Shown in pieces: positions 47,994 through 59,900 of a stretch of DNA of 64,000 bases (its first letter is position 1; each line of letters starts with the position of its first letter). The stretch covers positions 102,936,584 to 103,000,583 of the forward strand of contig NC_079212.1 in assembly GCF_029633865.1 (NCBI RefSeq), read 5' to 3'. Source of the DNA: Lampris incognitus. Taxonomy: Eukaryota > Chordata > Actinopteri > Lampriformes > Lampridae. The notes under the pieces are model-generated. The model was not told the origin of the DNA and did no database searches. It saw only the letters and a list, made by a program, of their open reading frames with translations. The translations under genes and the position numbers were made by a program.

Positions 47994-50900
47994 GAAACCT
48001 ATACTGTCAAAATTTTGGTTGTTTCCTTTCCACACCCAAATATTTTGACATGCAGTGGTGATTTAAACAAGCGGTCCTTCAGTCACAAACTGACTTCTTT
48101 AACGTCTGGATTAATGCATCCTTTGGTGTTTTACCGGTAGAGGAAGACAAACTGTTCTTTGTAGTTGTCCCGTCCCAGTCTGCTACTCCTAGCCATGGAA
48201 TAGGGATGCTGTTTGTTGGCCCTGAAAATGGGACAGCATGGTTCAGAAAACAGATCTGTCAATTAGCAGAGGATCACTTTCATTCATACTCTAGGTAAGG
48301 CAAGGCAAGGCATTTTTTTTTATATAGCACATTTCAGCAACAAGGCGTTTCAAAATGCTTTATATAAAAAATCTTCTTCTTTCAGCTTGTTTCCCGTTTC
48401 TCAAGGGTTGCCACAGCAGATTTTATAGTTTCCATTGGTACCCTGTGATGGCACAGCACCAATGGCGGCCGTTGTTAACCCAGGCCTCGACCAATCCGGT
48501 ATGGAGCCTCGACTGATCCGATATGGTCTTTGTGAAGCCGCATACTGATTTGGCAAAATTTTATGGCCGATGCCCTTCCTGACACAACCACTAATGGACG
48601 AGGGCATAGGTAAAGTGCTGGATGCCATCCCAGTATTCATGGACTTGTGCCCATGCCTATTGCTACTGCTTTACGTAAAACATATAAGGCATTAAGAGAA
48701 GCAACATAAGGCAATAAAAAGACATTTAAAAACAAATAAAAAGAGTAAAAGTTACAGTGCAGTGTAAGATGAAAATCAAAAGCTTCAAGTTTTATTTATT
48801 TACGATTGATGAGCTACATCAAGAAATTGATCAGCTAAAACAATCGCTCTAAAACCAACAGGTCAAACAAGGCCTTCTTGAGGACATGATGAAGGAAATT
48901 AAAGCCCTAAGGGAGCTGAACAATGAAAGGGATGATAAAATTGTCCTTCTACATGACCACATGGATGACTTGGAACAAAATATTAGGATGAACAACATTG
49001 TCTGTTATTTGGAGGTTAAATGGCAATACACCACGGTACTGAGACCGGTTCTTCAATTCACTGACCCAGCTTTGGACGACTGACTTTACTCTTGCATTGG
49101 CAGCTCATTTATTTTGGAAGTTGATGTCATTCTGCCTGATCATGGTACCTCAAGGCTCAGTGCTCAGTCCCCTTCTCTTCTCAATATACACCAACTCACT
49201 TGGTGCAATCATCCACTCCCATGATTTCTCATACCATTGCTATGCTGACGATACCCAGCTCTTCCTATCATTCCCACCAGATGACCTCACAGTCTCGGCA
49301 TAGATATCGTCATGCCTTGCTGATATCTCTGCATGGATGCAAGAATCCCACCTTTAGTTTAACCTAGCTAAGACTGAGCTCCTTATCAACCCAGTCAGTC
49401 CATCCTTACAACAAGATTAATATCCAGCTCGGATCAACCCAACTCATGCCCATAAATCTGCCCGCAACCTGGGTGACAAAATTGATGACTAACTTATCTT
49501 TAAGGTTCACATGGCCTTGATTGCTCGATCGTGCCGATTTGCCCTGTACAACATCAGGAAAATCAGACCCTACCTGTAAGCATGCAGCACAACTCCTGGT
49601 ACAGGCTCTTGTAATATCACACATTGACTACTGCAACTCCTTACTCGCAGGTGTCCCTGCATGCACTTTCAAACCTCTGCAAATGATTCGGAACACGGCA
49701 GCACATCTGGTCTTCAACCAACCCAAAACAGCATGTCACTCCGCTGTTCATATCCCTCCACTGGCTCCCAGTTGCTGCCCACATCAAATTCAAAACCTTA
49801 ATGCTCACTTACAAAACAGCAACTGAAATGGCTCCCGCTTACCTGAGCTCCCTCATTCAGGTCTACACTAAGTCCCGCTCACTATGCTCCGCCAATGAAA
49901 GGCACCTGGCACTTCTGCCATAACGGGTCCCTAAGTCACTAGCTAGACTCTTCTCTTCTGTAGTTCCCTGGTGGTGGAACAAGTTACCAAACTCCATTCG
50001 ATCCACGGAGTCCCTCTCCATCTTTAAGAAGCTAAAGACCCAGCTCTTTCCCGAACACCTCACCTGATGGTATTAATGTATATATTTTTTTTAAAATCGC
50101 TTCTATGCACCCTATGCATTGCCTTTGTGCAATGCCTATTGACACCTAATATGTCCTCTCAGACTTGAACCTAGTTTTTTTGGCACTTACTTGCATTGCT
50201 GCCTCCTGACTAGATCCTTGCTTATGTTGTATCAACTCTCAGATATATTTTGCATTAGATTAAAGTGTCTGCTAAATGAAATTGTTACATTGTATACAAA
50301 TTCAGGTCTAAGTCCATGACTACACCAACATTTCTGGCTTGGTTTGTGGTTTTTAACATTACCGATTGTGGCTGAGTGCTGACTTTTAGTCATTCTTCCT
50401 TGGCTCCAAAAACAATTACTTCTGTTTTATCTATCACCATTTGATCTAATGTAGAGTTGCAGATTCCCTGGATACCCTGGGTGAGAGGAAGGGAGACATC
50501 CTGAGTCACCTCTCCCCAACTCAGCTGACTGAGGTAGCCATTGAAAACCCACAAAAACTCAGGTTGAACATTAAAACACCTCCAGATAGACAGAAGGGTT
50601 GAGCTCTCACTCAGGATGCTCTGGCGATGTGGATGCCTATTAACTACATATCATTTCCCCCCCTAGTTCTTGATTATGAAAAAAAAGGATTAAAGACTAA
50701 AGACATCAACTAAGAACATAAATGGAAGGTATTCCATTCATTTTGGCATTATTTTCAGCGTAAAATCTTGGGAAATTGCAGCACAAGTGTGTGAGAACCC
50801 ACTGTGTTCGGTTGAGCTCCTGGAGGAACCATTGCATGGCTGCACCAGTCTTATCCACCACCTCTAGGATCAACACCACACTGTATCGGGACACTATCTG

Positions 50901-51210
50901 GAAAAAAGAGAAATCACACTGCACTGAAATGAAACCCTGAAATAAAATAGAAATGGGGGGGGGGTCAAAAGATGACAGAACAAAACAGGACATGGGAAAT
51001 TAATACAGTAGATCCAAGTTTATCAATAAGAATATAAAAATTGCTGAGTTGATTTCTGACATGAATAACATCATAGGAGTCATATCACTATTCTATATTG
51101 CAGCTTGGAAACATAACTCTTAGTGTTACCTTAATCAGGTAGCGAAGAACAACCTTGTTTTTGACCTTTCTCCATCCCAGCTTCCTGATGTTGAAGGCTG
51201 CCATCTTCAT
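40380..51210 (-). CDS. dnase1l4: DNase I-like endonuclease with basic C-terminal tail (dnase1l4-like), complete
   Basis: Mg/Ca-dependent endonuclease of the DNase I / EEP fold. Coding exons: 51210-51130, 50897-50803, 48221-48135, 47905-47793, 45231-45119, 44735-44578, 42073-41977, 40784-40535, 40399-40380. They total 1014 nt (337 aa) and all phases agree. Catalytic and metal-site residues of the family are present: E39 (VLILEVVD), E81 (YKEQF), H136 (LIPVH), D170 and N172 (GDFNADG), D215 (YDRIV), H255 (SDHYPVE). The protein opens [13 protein letters not shown], directly at beta-strand 1 with no signal peptide, as in fish DNase1L4 and unlike secreted DNase I, 1L1 and 1L3. Residues 264-337 form a Lys/Arg/Pro-rich tail with several KKK/KKR clusters, reminiscent of, but longer than, the basic tail of DNase1L3. 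The symbol rests on remembered similarity to fish dnase1l4; dnase1l3-like is the alternative. If the last intron is retained, the ORF instead ends at 40470. Confidence 0.9.
41020..41345 (-). mobile_element. RTE LINE fragment with internal deletion
   Basis: The 3' end (ACTACTATTACTTCCGGCTG, with trinucleotide tail) is joined to the [15 protein letters not shown] and [17 protein letters not shown] region and upstream RT C-terminus ([16 protein letters not shown]). Sequence present in the copy at 34100-34350 is missing. In a DNase intron. Confidence 0.85.
41576..41624. repeat. Perfect 23-bp hairpin with 3-nt loop
   Basis: GAAGGAAATCAGCTGAGCCA TCA pairs with its exact complement across AGC. It lies between unassigned intronic sequence, with no matching element ends nearby. 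Confidence 0.9.
42443..42873 (+). mobile_element. tRNA-derived SINE, family 1, full-length
   Basis: Head GAGTCCGGGTAGTGTAGCAG with box B AGTTCGAATCCCC, G-run at 42638-42651, tail after GGCCAAGTACAATTAGGGAG. In the DNase intron between 42073 and 44578. Confidence 0.87.
42980..44440. other. DNase intron, possible degenerate DNA transposon
   Basis: 43441-43720 holds a Lys/Arg-rich broken frame ([15 protein letters not shown]-like words) of the kind found near the start of hAT/ZMYM-type transposases. CTGCTGGAT-like words and GGCCCCT-rich stretches occur near both ends (43000, 44400). No target duplication or intact domain was found. Confidence 0.3.
44881..44945. repeat. 65-bp near-perfect palindrome
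   Basis: CTGAAAAAAGCAGCCAT at the left is mirrored by ATGGCAGCTTTTTTCAG at the right, with an inner palindrome centred on TTGATCAA; a 5-nt bulge lies on the right arm. Confidence 0.85.
45239..45334. repeat. (CA)n microsatellite abutting a DNase 3' splice site
   Basis: On the transcript strand, (TG)n ends in TTGTTAG, directly before the exon at 45231. Confidence 0.98.
45460..47775 (-). mobile_element. RTE LINE, long copy from endonuclease to 3' end, decayed
   Basis: From the 5' side (high coordinates): endonuclease words [20 protein letters not shown] and [17 protein letters not shown] (47577-47786), RT words [11 protein letters not shown] (about 46240) and [19 protein letters not shown] (about 46520), then the C-terminal [20 protein letters not shown] region and 3' end with an (AGT)n tail. 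Many stops and shifts. It fills most of the DNase intron between 47792 and 45232. Confidence 0.92.
47911..47991. repeat. (CA)n microsatellite abutting a second DNase 3' splice site
   Basis: On the transcript strand, (TG)n runs to TGTCACAG, right before the exon starting at 47905. Confidence 0.98.
48365..48660 (-). mobile_element. SINE-like repeat with RTE-type 3' sequence
   Basis: TTTCAGCTTGTTTCCCGTTT, GGTTGCCACAGCAG and CCGATGCCCTTCCTGACAC, a dispersed fish repeat whose GTTGCCACAGC motif resembles the RTE 3' end. It is flanked by a short ATATAGCAC-type tail from another repeat. Confidence 0.55.
48880..50290 (+). mobile_element. L2-like LINE, RT region to 3' end, decayed
   Basis: [20 protein letters not shown] and [12 protein letters not shown] (YADD motif at 49240), then [15 protein letters not shown], and a 3' end with AAAGTGTCTGCTAAATGAAA. 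A coiled-coil frame ([20 protein letters not shown]) at 48886-49083 may be an upstream fragment of this or another LINE. Antisense to the DNase gene. Confidence 0.82.
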
Positions 51211-51219
51211 GTTTTCTGG

Positions 51220-53850
51220 AAACAGAAAGTTGATAGCAGTTCAAAGGTAACCTTGTGCAGCCCATCAGAAGACTTGCAAACAATGAAGAAAAGATTGACA
51301 GGATAGAGTGCAGTCACTTTTGCTTAGGTGACATTACAGTTTGCAGATATTTCTCAGGACATGGTTTGCAGATTACAGAACTTTATCTTGTTTCGTCTTT
51401 TTTTGACATCTTTAAAGAAACATCTACAGACACAAATGTTCATATAGATGCACATGCACATAGCTGCGTGCTGCTATCTGTCTCTCTGTCCTTGTTTTTT
51501 TTCTTGCTGCTCCACCCCAGTTATGCCTTGAGATAACAGCAATCAGTTGCCTGTGTATGTAAACTGCATAAACAACAAAGGCGTAGTCACCAAAAGGCAA
51601 ATTAGACTTCCTAGTTTAGTTTGAAGTGACAGGTCATGTGATGAACATACATTCTAGTTCATATTTTGCGTATATGTCTTAACAGGTAATAGAAGGGAGA
51701 CACATTCAAAATTCAAAGCGTAGTCTATTTATTTATTTCAAACTTTTTGAAACCATGTTTTCAGTTGTTTCATCTACTTCAGTCAATTGGAGTGGCTATA
51801 TCAAAGTTGGACGGTGATACTTGAAAACATTCATTTTAATAAAACAAGTTGTTTAATGGATTTTGGTTCAACAGCTGCTATTGAAGTGTAATGGGAGACT
51901 ATGCTGGTTCAGGTTAGCACAGTAAGCCACCTAGCATGCAGCTAGAAAGGTAGAAAGAAGTATAATTCACTTAGGATACATGGCGACTCATATACTACCA
52001 AGGCTAATATGGTTTTAGTAAAGAAAAAAAAACACAGAACATTTCACTACTGTTACAGGAACCTGCACTGTGCTGTCGATGATGGACATGATACAATCAA
52101 CTAAAATCTTTATTAACCAAATACATTAAAAGACGTGGTGTCTCTTTGAGTCTTTAAGGAAGGAAAAGAAAATATACTCACCAGCCTGGTTAAATAAAAG
52201 TTAAAGTAGCTAGAAGGCGCTCTGGCTGAGTGTGTTGCTTGTAGTTCACAGTAATAGGAACAATCAAACCTCAGAGAAGACGGAAGACTCAGAAAGTCCT
52301 CGCACGCACAGACAGCTGATGTGAACAAACACACAAAAATATGCAAACACACTCATACATGCATGTTATCCTTCAAGTGCATGGATCTGCATACGTTCTC
52401 AAGTATGTTTGCATTGTAACCCAACTTTCAGACCAATGATCAGTTTTTATTCCGAATTACATTTTATGGATCTTGGGGTTGCGAAACTTATTCGGCACAG
52501 ACATATTATACAGGATGTGGTCGTAACTGTTCGAAGATGTGGGCACATTTACCCGGGGCAACAGCCGAGCATCAGGGCTGACTGATGTTCAGCGTTATAT
52601 AGAGAAAAAAAAAACCTTTTTCTGTCCTTTATTCAATAAACACAAATGAGCTCCCTCTAACTTCATGCTTCATAGCACTTGCAGTGTTGATCATGAGTAG
52701 CCGGAGTCCAAGCTGCACAGCTACAGCTCGCAAGAAAATCATTCATCCTGCATCTTGCATAACAAATGAACTAGCATTTAATCTTCAATAACTTGGGCTT
52801 TCCGGGCAAATGTCTGACAGCAATTGTAATCATTACAGTTTGTTAATATATTCACATTTGCAACTGCTTACGTACAAAGGAAAAAAAAGGCATTTTGCAT
52901 TTCATTATTTAATTACACCAAATATTAAAAACACTTCCATATTGTCAAATATTTAAACTGAGAAAAAAAAAATCACAAACATGCTAACGTCTGGCAAATT
53001 TGAGGTCATCCTCACGCCTAGGACGGTGCCAAGGAATTGTTTTAAGCCTTTATGCATTGGTGAAGCCAGTTTTGCACCTGGTGGATGCCGTATATAAAGG
53101 TAACTCCCTTGGTTTGATAGAGAAGCCTTTTACTATGCCACCAGTGTCTGCATTAAAAAAAAAAGCACAACAAAGCCTCTCTTTTGCAGTTTGTGTTGCC
53201 TGCTTAGCATTTTGGCAGGTAAATAATGACTAGTCCAGAACAGCAGCTTGAAGGATTTAATTCAAACCACCAAATAATGACACAGGTGATGTTGTTGGGT
53301 ACACCGCTTGGTATGTGTGGGCGTTAGCCGGAAGCCAACATAAATACTGCCGAGGATGATGGGACACTCCGTAGTGATACTGAAAAATGACTCTTTGCAG
53401 ATGAAGTCGGAATGTTTCAAGAGGTAAAGATTCATTCGATAAAAGATGGAGATTGGGGTTAGTGTGGGTGCGTGGCCCTGTACTAGGTCATGTCTGGAAC
53501 AGCGATATAACACACTTGGGCAAAGTCTGAACTGGGAAGAAAATAAAACAAATTGTAAAGTGCTGTTCAAAATGAAGCTGATGCAAGTTATTAGCCACTG
53601 GTGTTTTAAGTTTCAAACTGTGCCATATCAAATATGAAAAAGAGAGGGAAACACACATCGCATATATAAGACTTGGTCTTCAAAAAGATGTTTCTTTTGT
53701 CTTCTGATAACAGAGGGATAGTTTTAATTCCAATCTGAATTGTACCTGTTCAGCTGAGGTGTCAGACCTTCAGTATGACTACTAACGCTTGACCGCATCA
53801 AACGACCTAATAATAGCCCTGTTCTGTGGGGGGGAAAAAAACGGATCATG
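51220..53850. other. DNase 5' region and intergenic spacer, mostly unassigned
   Basis: Apart from the candidate leader exon near 52182 and A-runs, no gene, RNA or repeat is recognised. Confidence 0.4.
52182..52330 (-). other. Candidate non-coding first exon of the DNase gene
   Basis: A strong donor (GCTG then GTGAGTA) ends at 52182, and a good acceptor (TTTCTGTTTCCAG) lies five bases before the DNase ATG. Spliced together, an in-frame TAA sits eight codons upstream of the ATG, which would fix MKMAAFN as the start and rule out a signal peptide from this leader. The 5' limit is a guess. Confidence 0.35.
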
Positions 53851-53854
53851 TTTT

Positions 53855-53860
53855 TTTATT
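53855..53860 (-). terminator. Candidate polyadenylation signal of sec13
   Basis: AATAAA on the minus strand 103 bp downstream of the sec13 stop codon. The cleavage site is not defined by sequence alone. Confidence 0.45.
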
Positions 53861-53962
53861 CTTTTGAGTTCAGACATTCTAAATGGTTATAAAACATCTA
53901 TTCCACATTTGAGAATTGGGATAAGAGTCAATCGTCTTTCTGTTTCCGCCCGTGTGTGGGTA

Positions 53963-56900
53963 TCACTGTTCAATCTGCTGTGTGTCTGTGATGGAGGTGA
54001 CGGCTCCCTGGCCCTTGCTGACATCACTGATACATGCCCACTGGCCGTCTACCGATTCCTTCCACAGGGTCACCTACAAGAAAGAAGAAGCACACATAAA
54101 TATAGAATGCTGGGGAAAATGCAATAAAAACATCTGTTTAAATAGATTTATACAAGTTCTCCTTTTAGAAATGATAAGTTATTGTGATTTTGTGCAACAT
54201 GTTTTATGTATCTATCAGGCATGCAAACTGGTTAGGGGTGAAAAGGGTGAGAAGGATGCATAAGCAGAGAAAAACACAGACCTGCTAGGTGGGTCCGGGC
54301 CTTTTTTTAAATAAGCTACTAAATGCTCATTTCTGATGTGTTTTAGGATTACTCTGGGGCTGGTCACAAGCTAACAGAATTACAAGATTATTTAAAGTAC
54401 AAAGTATTAATTTATAAGGTGCAAATGTACTTTTACATGCAATAAGCTCACATTTACAAAGAAAATTAACAAAGGGCAGCCCCCCCCAGGTACACAACTA
54501 AACACATCCATCCATCCATTATCCAAACTGCTTATCCTGCTCTCAGGGTTGCAGGGATGCTGGAGCCTATCCCAGCAGTCATTGGGTGCCAGGTAGGGAG
54601 ACACCCTGGACAGGCAGCCAGGCCATCACAGGGCCAATTATAATTATTTTCAAAAAATTGCAAATGTGACTATGAAAGAGTATCCTATGTCTTAGGACTG
54701 GTGGTGGTGGTGGTGGTGGGTTTACAGGGCTAGGGGGGGGGGTCTGTCATTTTTTCTTCTTGGCCTGGACCAGTGTTTCAAGGGCCAGCTTTCGCAGTTT
54801 TGCCATATGCCTCGGCCTTGCCCTCTTCTCCTCTTTAGCTGTCTGCCTTTTGCGGCTCCTGAGCACTGCCAGTGAGTTGAGTCATACTTGCTCTGCTGCT
54901 GTCGCTTTTCTAGCAGACTCTGCTGCCATTGGCATTTGTCAGTGGTCCCCATCTTGTCAGTGGTACCCACTGACAGGATGTTCTTACAGAGTGTGCGGTT
55001 CACCTCCCACTACCTGACATCCTCCCTCAGCAATGTTAGCTACACTGCTAACAATTATCATTTCCTCCAATTTGATCCCTTACCTCAGGTTTTCTAACTG
55101 GCAGGTATTTTTAGATTTCAGTTGATGCATTCTCTGCAGTTGTTGCTGGCATGCGCCACTGTGGCAACTTCATTTCAGCTTTTTCCACCCAGTCACGGAC
55201 TGATGGTCTGGGCTCATGCTGTACTGTGACTAGCAAATTGATTGGCTGCTGCCTTTTGTTGACAGTTGATGCACACGCATCTAAACATGCATCCACAGCA
55301 TCAGATGTCAATTGTCTTTCTATGGAAGTCACTTTAAGTAGACAGGCTCTCAACCACACACCCCCCCCCCAAAAAAAATTCTCAACGGATCTGCACATAC
55401 CACATAGGTGATCTATTCTGGTTTTAAAACGGCAAATTTCACTGAAAGGTGACAAGTTTGCATGCCTGATACATCTTTGACGACCTGAGAAGAAGTCAAG
55501 GCCTCCCACCCCCAAATGACCTCTGGTGCTGCCCTAAGGGGGCCCGGACCTCAGGTTGGAACCACCACTCGAGCGTATGAGTGTCGTTCTCTCATAAGCC
55601 TATACTTCCTCTTACCTGCAGGTGAGTGATAGTAAAACAGTGTGTAAATGTGTAATGTACCTTGTTGTCCCCTCCAGAAACCGCCAGTATATTTCCAGTG
55701 ATAGACCAGCTGACATGCCACACCACATCGTTAAACTTGTGGAGCAGTTTGGCCGTCCAGGTGTTTCCTGCTGGGTCATCACATGTCCAGATAAACACAC
55801 GTCCATCCTGGGATTGAGAAGAGGAGAGACGAGAGGAAGAAGAATGAATGAGAGTAACATGAGGGTGAGGAAAGTATAGTGAGTTGGTTAAAGTTCTCTA
55901 TGAGGAATCATGCACTTCACAATAAGCCAATAATTACAATTATGACACAGATTCTGCAGATGGTAGATTAGGATAGTGCCACACATTTTACTATTGGTGT
56001 AATGGAATGTAGTTGATCCCTGATCCATATGGATTTCCCCCCACGGTTTGGCATGCATGTGAACTGCGGATTTACTATAAAATTTAACCTTCATAGTAAA
56101 ATACAGTTTACTGCCACTGTTATTTTTTAATGTAATAATTCTCTAAATCTTGATGCAGTTACAGTGCTGTGTTTTACTCTGAAGTGCAATGATTGGTTGA
56201 TTATGCAAAAAAAAAAAGAAAAGCAGTTGAGCGTTCAAGTGAAGTGGGCATGTTGAATCCCAGGGATGCTCTCGTTGTAAAAAGCACAGTGACAATCATG
56301 GCTAGCGGAGGAGCAGAAGAAATTGAAAAGCCTCCCGCATCATTTAAAAAAAAGGTATCATACCTCATATTACACTTTAATTTATCAATTGAGTATTGAA
56401 TATTTTATATATTTTAAGATTTTATTCAAACATTGGACATCTATCGTGACTGTTGTTTTCATTTAAGACCATGGGCAAAAGTTTCTTGCTTTAAAGGCAT
56501 AAAGAGGGTTTTCCTAAAAATCAATATATAGACTCATACAAAAATAATCCCTCTCAATCATTGTTAATGACTAAGGCTCAGCGTTTTCGGTTTTTACTGA
56601 TATTCACCAAAAAATACCCAGATTTTTTAAAAAGGAGCAGATCGGTTTTGACCCAGATTTTATGTTTCCACAGATCCAAAAGGTGTTCCTGTTCGTGTGA
56701 GGTTATGTAACAGTGTCCTCTTGTAGCAAAATTTGGCATGCTGGATGGCTTTGAAAAATAAAAACCGAAAACGCTGAGCCTTGCTTATGACCCACTAGAC
56801 ATATGTGGCTGTGTCTGTATCTGCAGAGAGCCTGTCCTGTGTCTGTATTTTTTTATTTTACGGTATACGAGACATTTCTGGGTGTTAACCTTTGGGCAGT

Positions 56901-59900
56901 GGGACTCTATAAAATGTAGCGACCAGGGGCCAGATTGCGATCGTAAGCATGTCGTGGCATTATTTTAATTCCACTCTTGATATTAAATGAGCAAAACAAA
57001 AGTATCTTATCACACTTTAATATGTTCGTGAACAGATGCACAAAGCCTAGATTCTTAAGTGTATCGATCAGTACAGCACAGTCTCTCTTATGGGGCAGTT
57101 GTCTGTTCTTCCCCTCCTTAGCTCATGTCTTCCTGCTCACATCACACCAAGGCCATTTATCCAATTACTGCGTACAGACTTGCTACAATCAGTGAGTTTC
57201 TCATACATTCTTCTGCTATCAGCTAACAGTTAACATCCATCCATTGTCTTAACCGCTCTCAGGGAGGATACCTTTGTTCTGTTACATATGAACTTTAAGC
57301 ATCTATCTAAGCAATATAGACTAAAGTGCTTTGGGTGTCTAGAAAAGTGCTATATAAATGTAATGATGATTATTATTATTACTATTATTATTAGTATCAA
57401 AGTTAAACATGGTATAGATCATACATGGTCAAAAATATATATGAATTGCCCTCACAGTATGCATCCAAGAGGAAGCTACGACAATGGTAGAAACAGCACC
57501 GAAAAGACACAAATACAGCGAGGTGAAACATCAAGCGGACAAAGCTTGTTCCAAAACGAGAGTGAATCTGGGGTTGGCTTTCACCCGCTGGTGAGTACTG
57601 AAGGAGAGGATGGGAATGAAGAGCAACATGGAGTTGGTCTGTACACTGGGATGTGTTCTGGCAACTGCGGTCAGGGGGTGCACGCTTTTGGTGTTGTTGA
57701 GCCGGGGAGGAAGAGCCAACTTTGAATGTTGTCTTTACAAACAGCAACTGACAAATCCTACTCCTTCTACCTTTTCATGTTTTACAAAATAAATGGAAAG
57801 CAAAGTTTATATTTGCCCCCCCGATCCAAAAAATTATTGGATCTGCAACTCAAAACTATGATATGATCTGAACCGTGAGTTCTGTGATCCGTTGCACCCC
57901 TATATTTGACCCAAAGGGACAAATATAGGGGTTGTCCCCAAAGGGACAACAGGAACCATGTTTACAATCTGTCACAATCCATACTGAAAAACATGCATAC
58001 TTTATTTGGAAAATTAGGATTTATGGATGATTATCCATCCATTCCATTATCCAAGCCGCTTATCCTGATCAGGGTTGCGGGATGCTGGAGCCTATCCCAG
58101 CAGTCATTTGGCGGCAGGTGGGGAGACAGCATCATCGTTATCAAATTTAGAGGTATTTTTCAATACATTGACTAGTCTTGGTAAAAAGTCTCTGAATAGA
58201 CAACAGTTGGACAGCTGAAGTGTTTGTTGATTGAAAACATGAACTATAACATCCATAGGGAAACCTTGATCATCATTAAAGCCTTACCTGGGAGCAGCTG
58301 GCAATGGTGCTGGTGGGCAGACCAATGGAGGGAGCCCAGCCCACGTCCCTCACCCAATCGCTGTGAGCCTCCAGCTTCTGGTCCTCCTTCCATTGGCCAT
58401 CTTCCTCTCTGGAGCGGGAACATCAACGTAAGTGATAATTTGTCCCTTGTACATTTCACAACCTTTTCCTGGCTTTCAAAAGTGCCCCATTTACGTTCAT
58501 ATGTTCCACAAAATGCTCTTTAAAGGCAGCATGTTAGTCTTTCCCAACTCAGTATGACCTCAAAATTCACCACACGAGCTATGCAACCAAATAGGTCCTT
58601 CTCTAAAATCCTCGACACACATGCACACACACACACACACGCACGTGCGCATGCAGGCATGCACAAAATTACGTGTCAAGCAACTTTCCACTTTTAAATG
58701 TGAGGGTGAATGCAGCTTAAGATGTCCTCCTCTCTCTCTACCACTCTCTTTTACAATGACTGAGGAAAGGAGAACTGCCATTTAAAAAAATCTTTCCAAA
58801 AGAAAACTCACTTCCAGAGTTTAACCAGGTTGTCACAGCCCCCAGAGACAAAGCGTTTGACATAATTTGGCTTCTGTCCTGACGGCTGGTCTATTAGACT
58901 GCCAGGGACCACAGCAGGAGCCCAACTCACCGCATTACAGCCAATCTATGACACAAAGAACAGACTAAGTGACAATAACAGCATCAAGCACATAGCTTGA
59001 TGTAATGTACTTATTAAGCACAACCAATATATGATAGCATAAAATAGTATGCTAAACATGAATAAAACAAAATAAACACTAGAAACAAAACAAGATGCAG
59101 CTTATCTGTCACACACGAAAATATTAAAAATACAATTGAAAAAAAAAGAGGCACATATGTATCATTTTGTCTGTGCTAGCCATTTGTCTGTGTAAATTAA
59201 ATGTGTCTGTGTGTGTGACTCACGGTGTGTGCGTTGCTGATCTTCTTAACATCCCACTGCTGATCTCCGGTGAATGTGAGCAGGGAAATGGCCCCATCTG
59301 AGCTGCCACAAGCCAGGATGAGACCAAAATCATAGGGGCCCCAGCACACTGAGTTCACTGTAAACAGAAACAAACATGGTCATTATCTACTATTATTACT
59401 TTTGGGTGCTCCCGTTAGGGGTCGCTGCAGTGGATAATCTGTTTCCATCTCTTCCTGTTCTCTGCATCTTCCTTTGTCATGCCAGCCACCTGCATGCCCT
59501 CCCTCACCACATCCATAAATCTCCTCTTCGGCCTGCCTCTTTTCCTTTTGCCTGGCAGCTCCATCTTCAGCATCCTTCTCCCAATATACCTAGTATCTCT
59601 CCTCCGCACATGTCCAAATCATCTCTATCTTGCCTCTCTTGGTTTGCCTCCAACCCATCCAACCTGAGCTGTCCCTCTAATATACCACTACTACTACTAC
59701 TACTACTACTTTTGGCTGCTCCTGTTAGGGGTCGCCACAGCAGATCATCTGCATCTGTCCCTCGAATATACACTTTTCTAATCCTGTCTTTCGTTCTCAC
59801 TCCCAAAAAAAAAATTAGCATCTTCAATTCTCAACTCAAACAGTCATTATAATGTAAATAAATAAAAAGATTATCAGAGGAAAAGGAAGCCGAAGCAGAC

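Noticed and set aside
57288-57725. 145-codon plus-strand ORF
   Set aside because: Starts in a repeat tail with ATT units; no recognisable domain, in a sec13 intron on the opposite strand.
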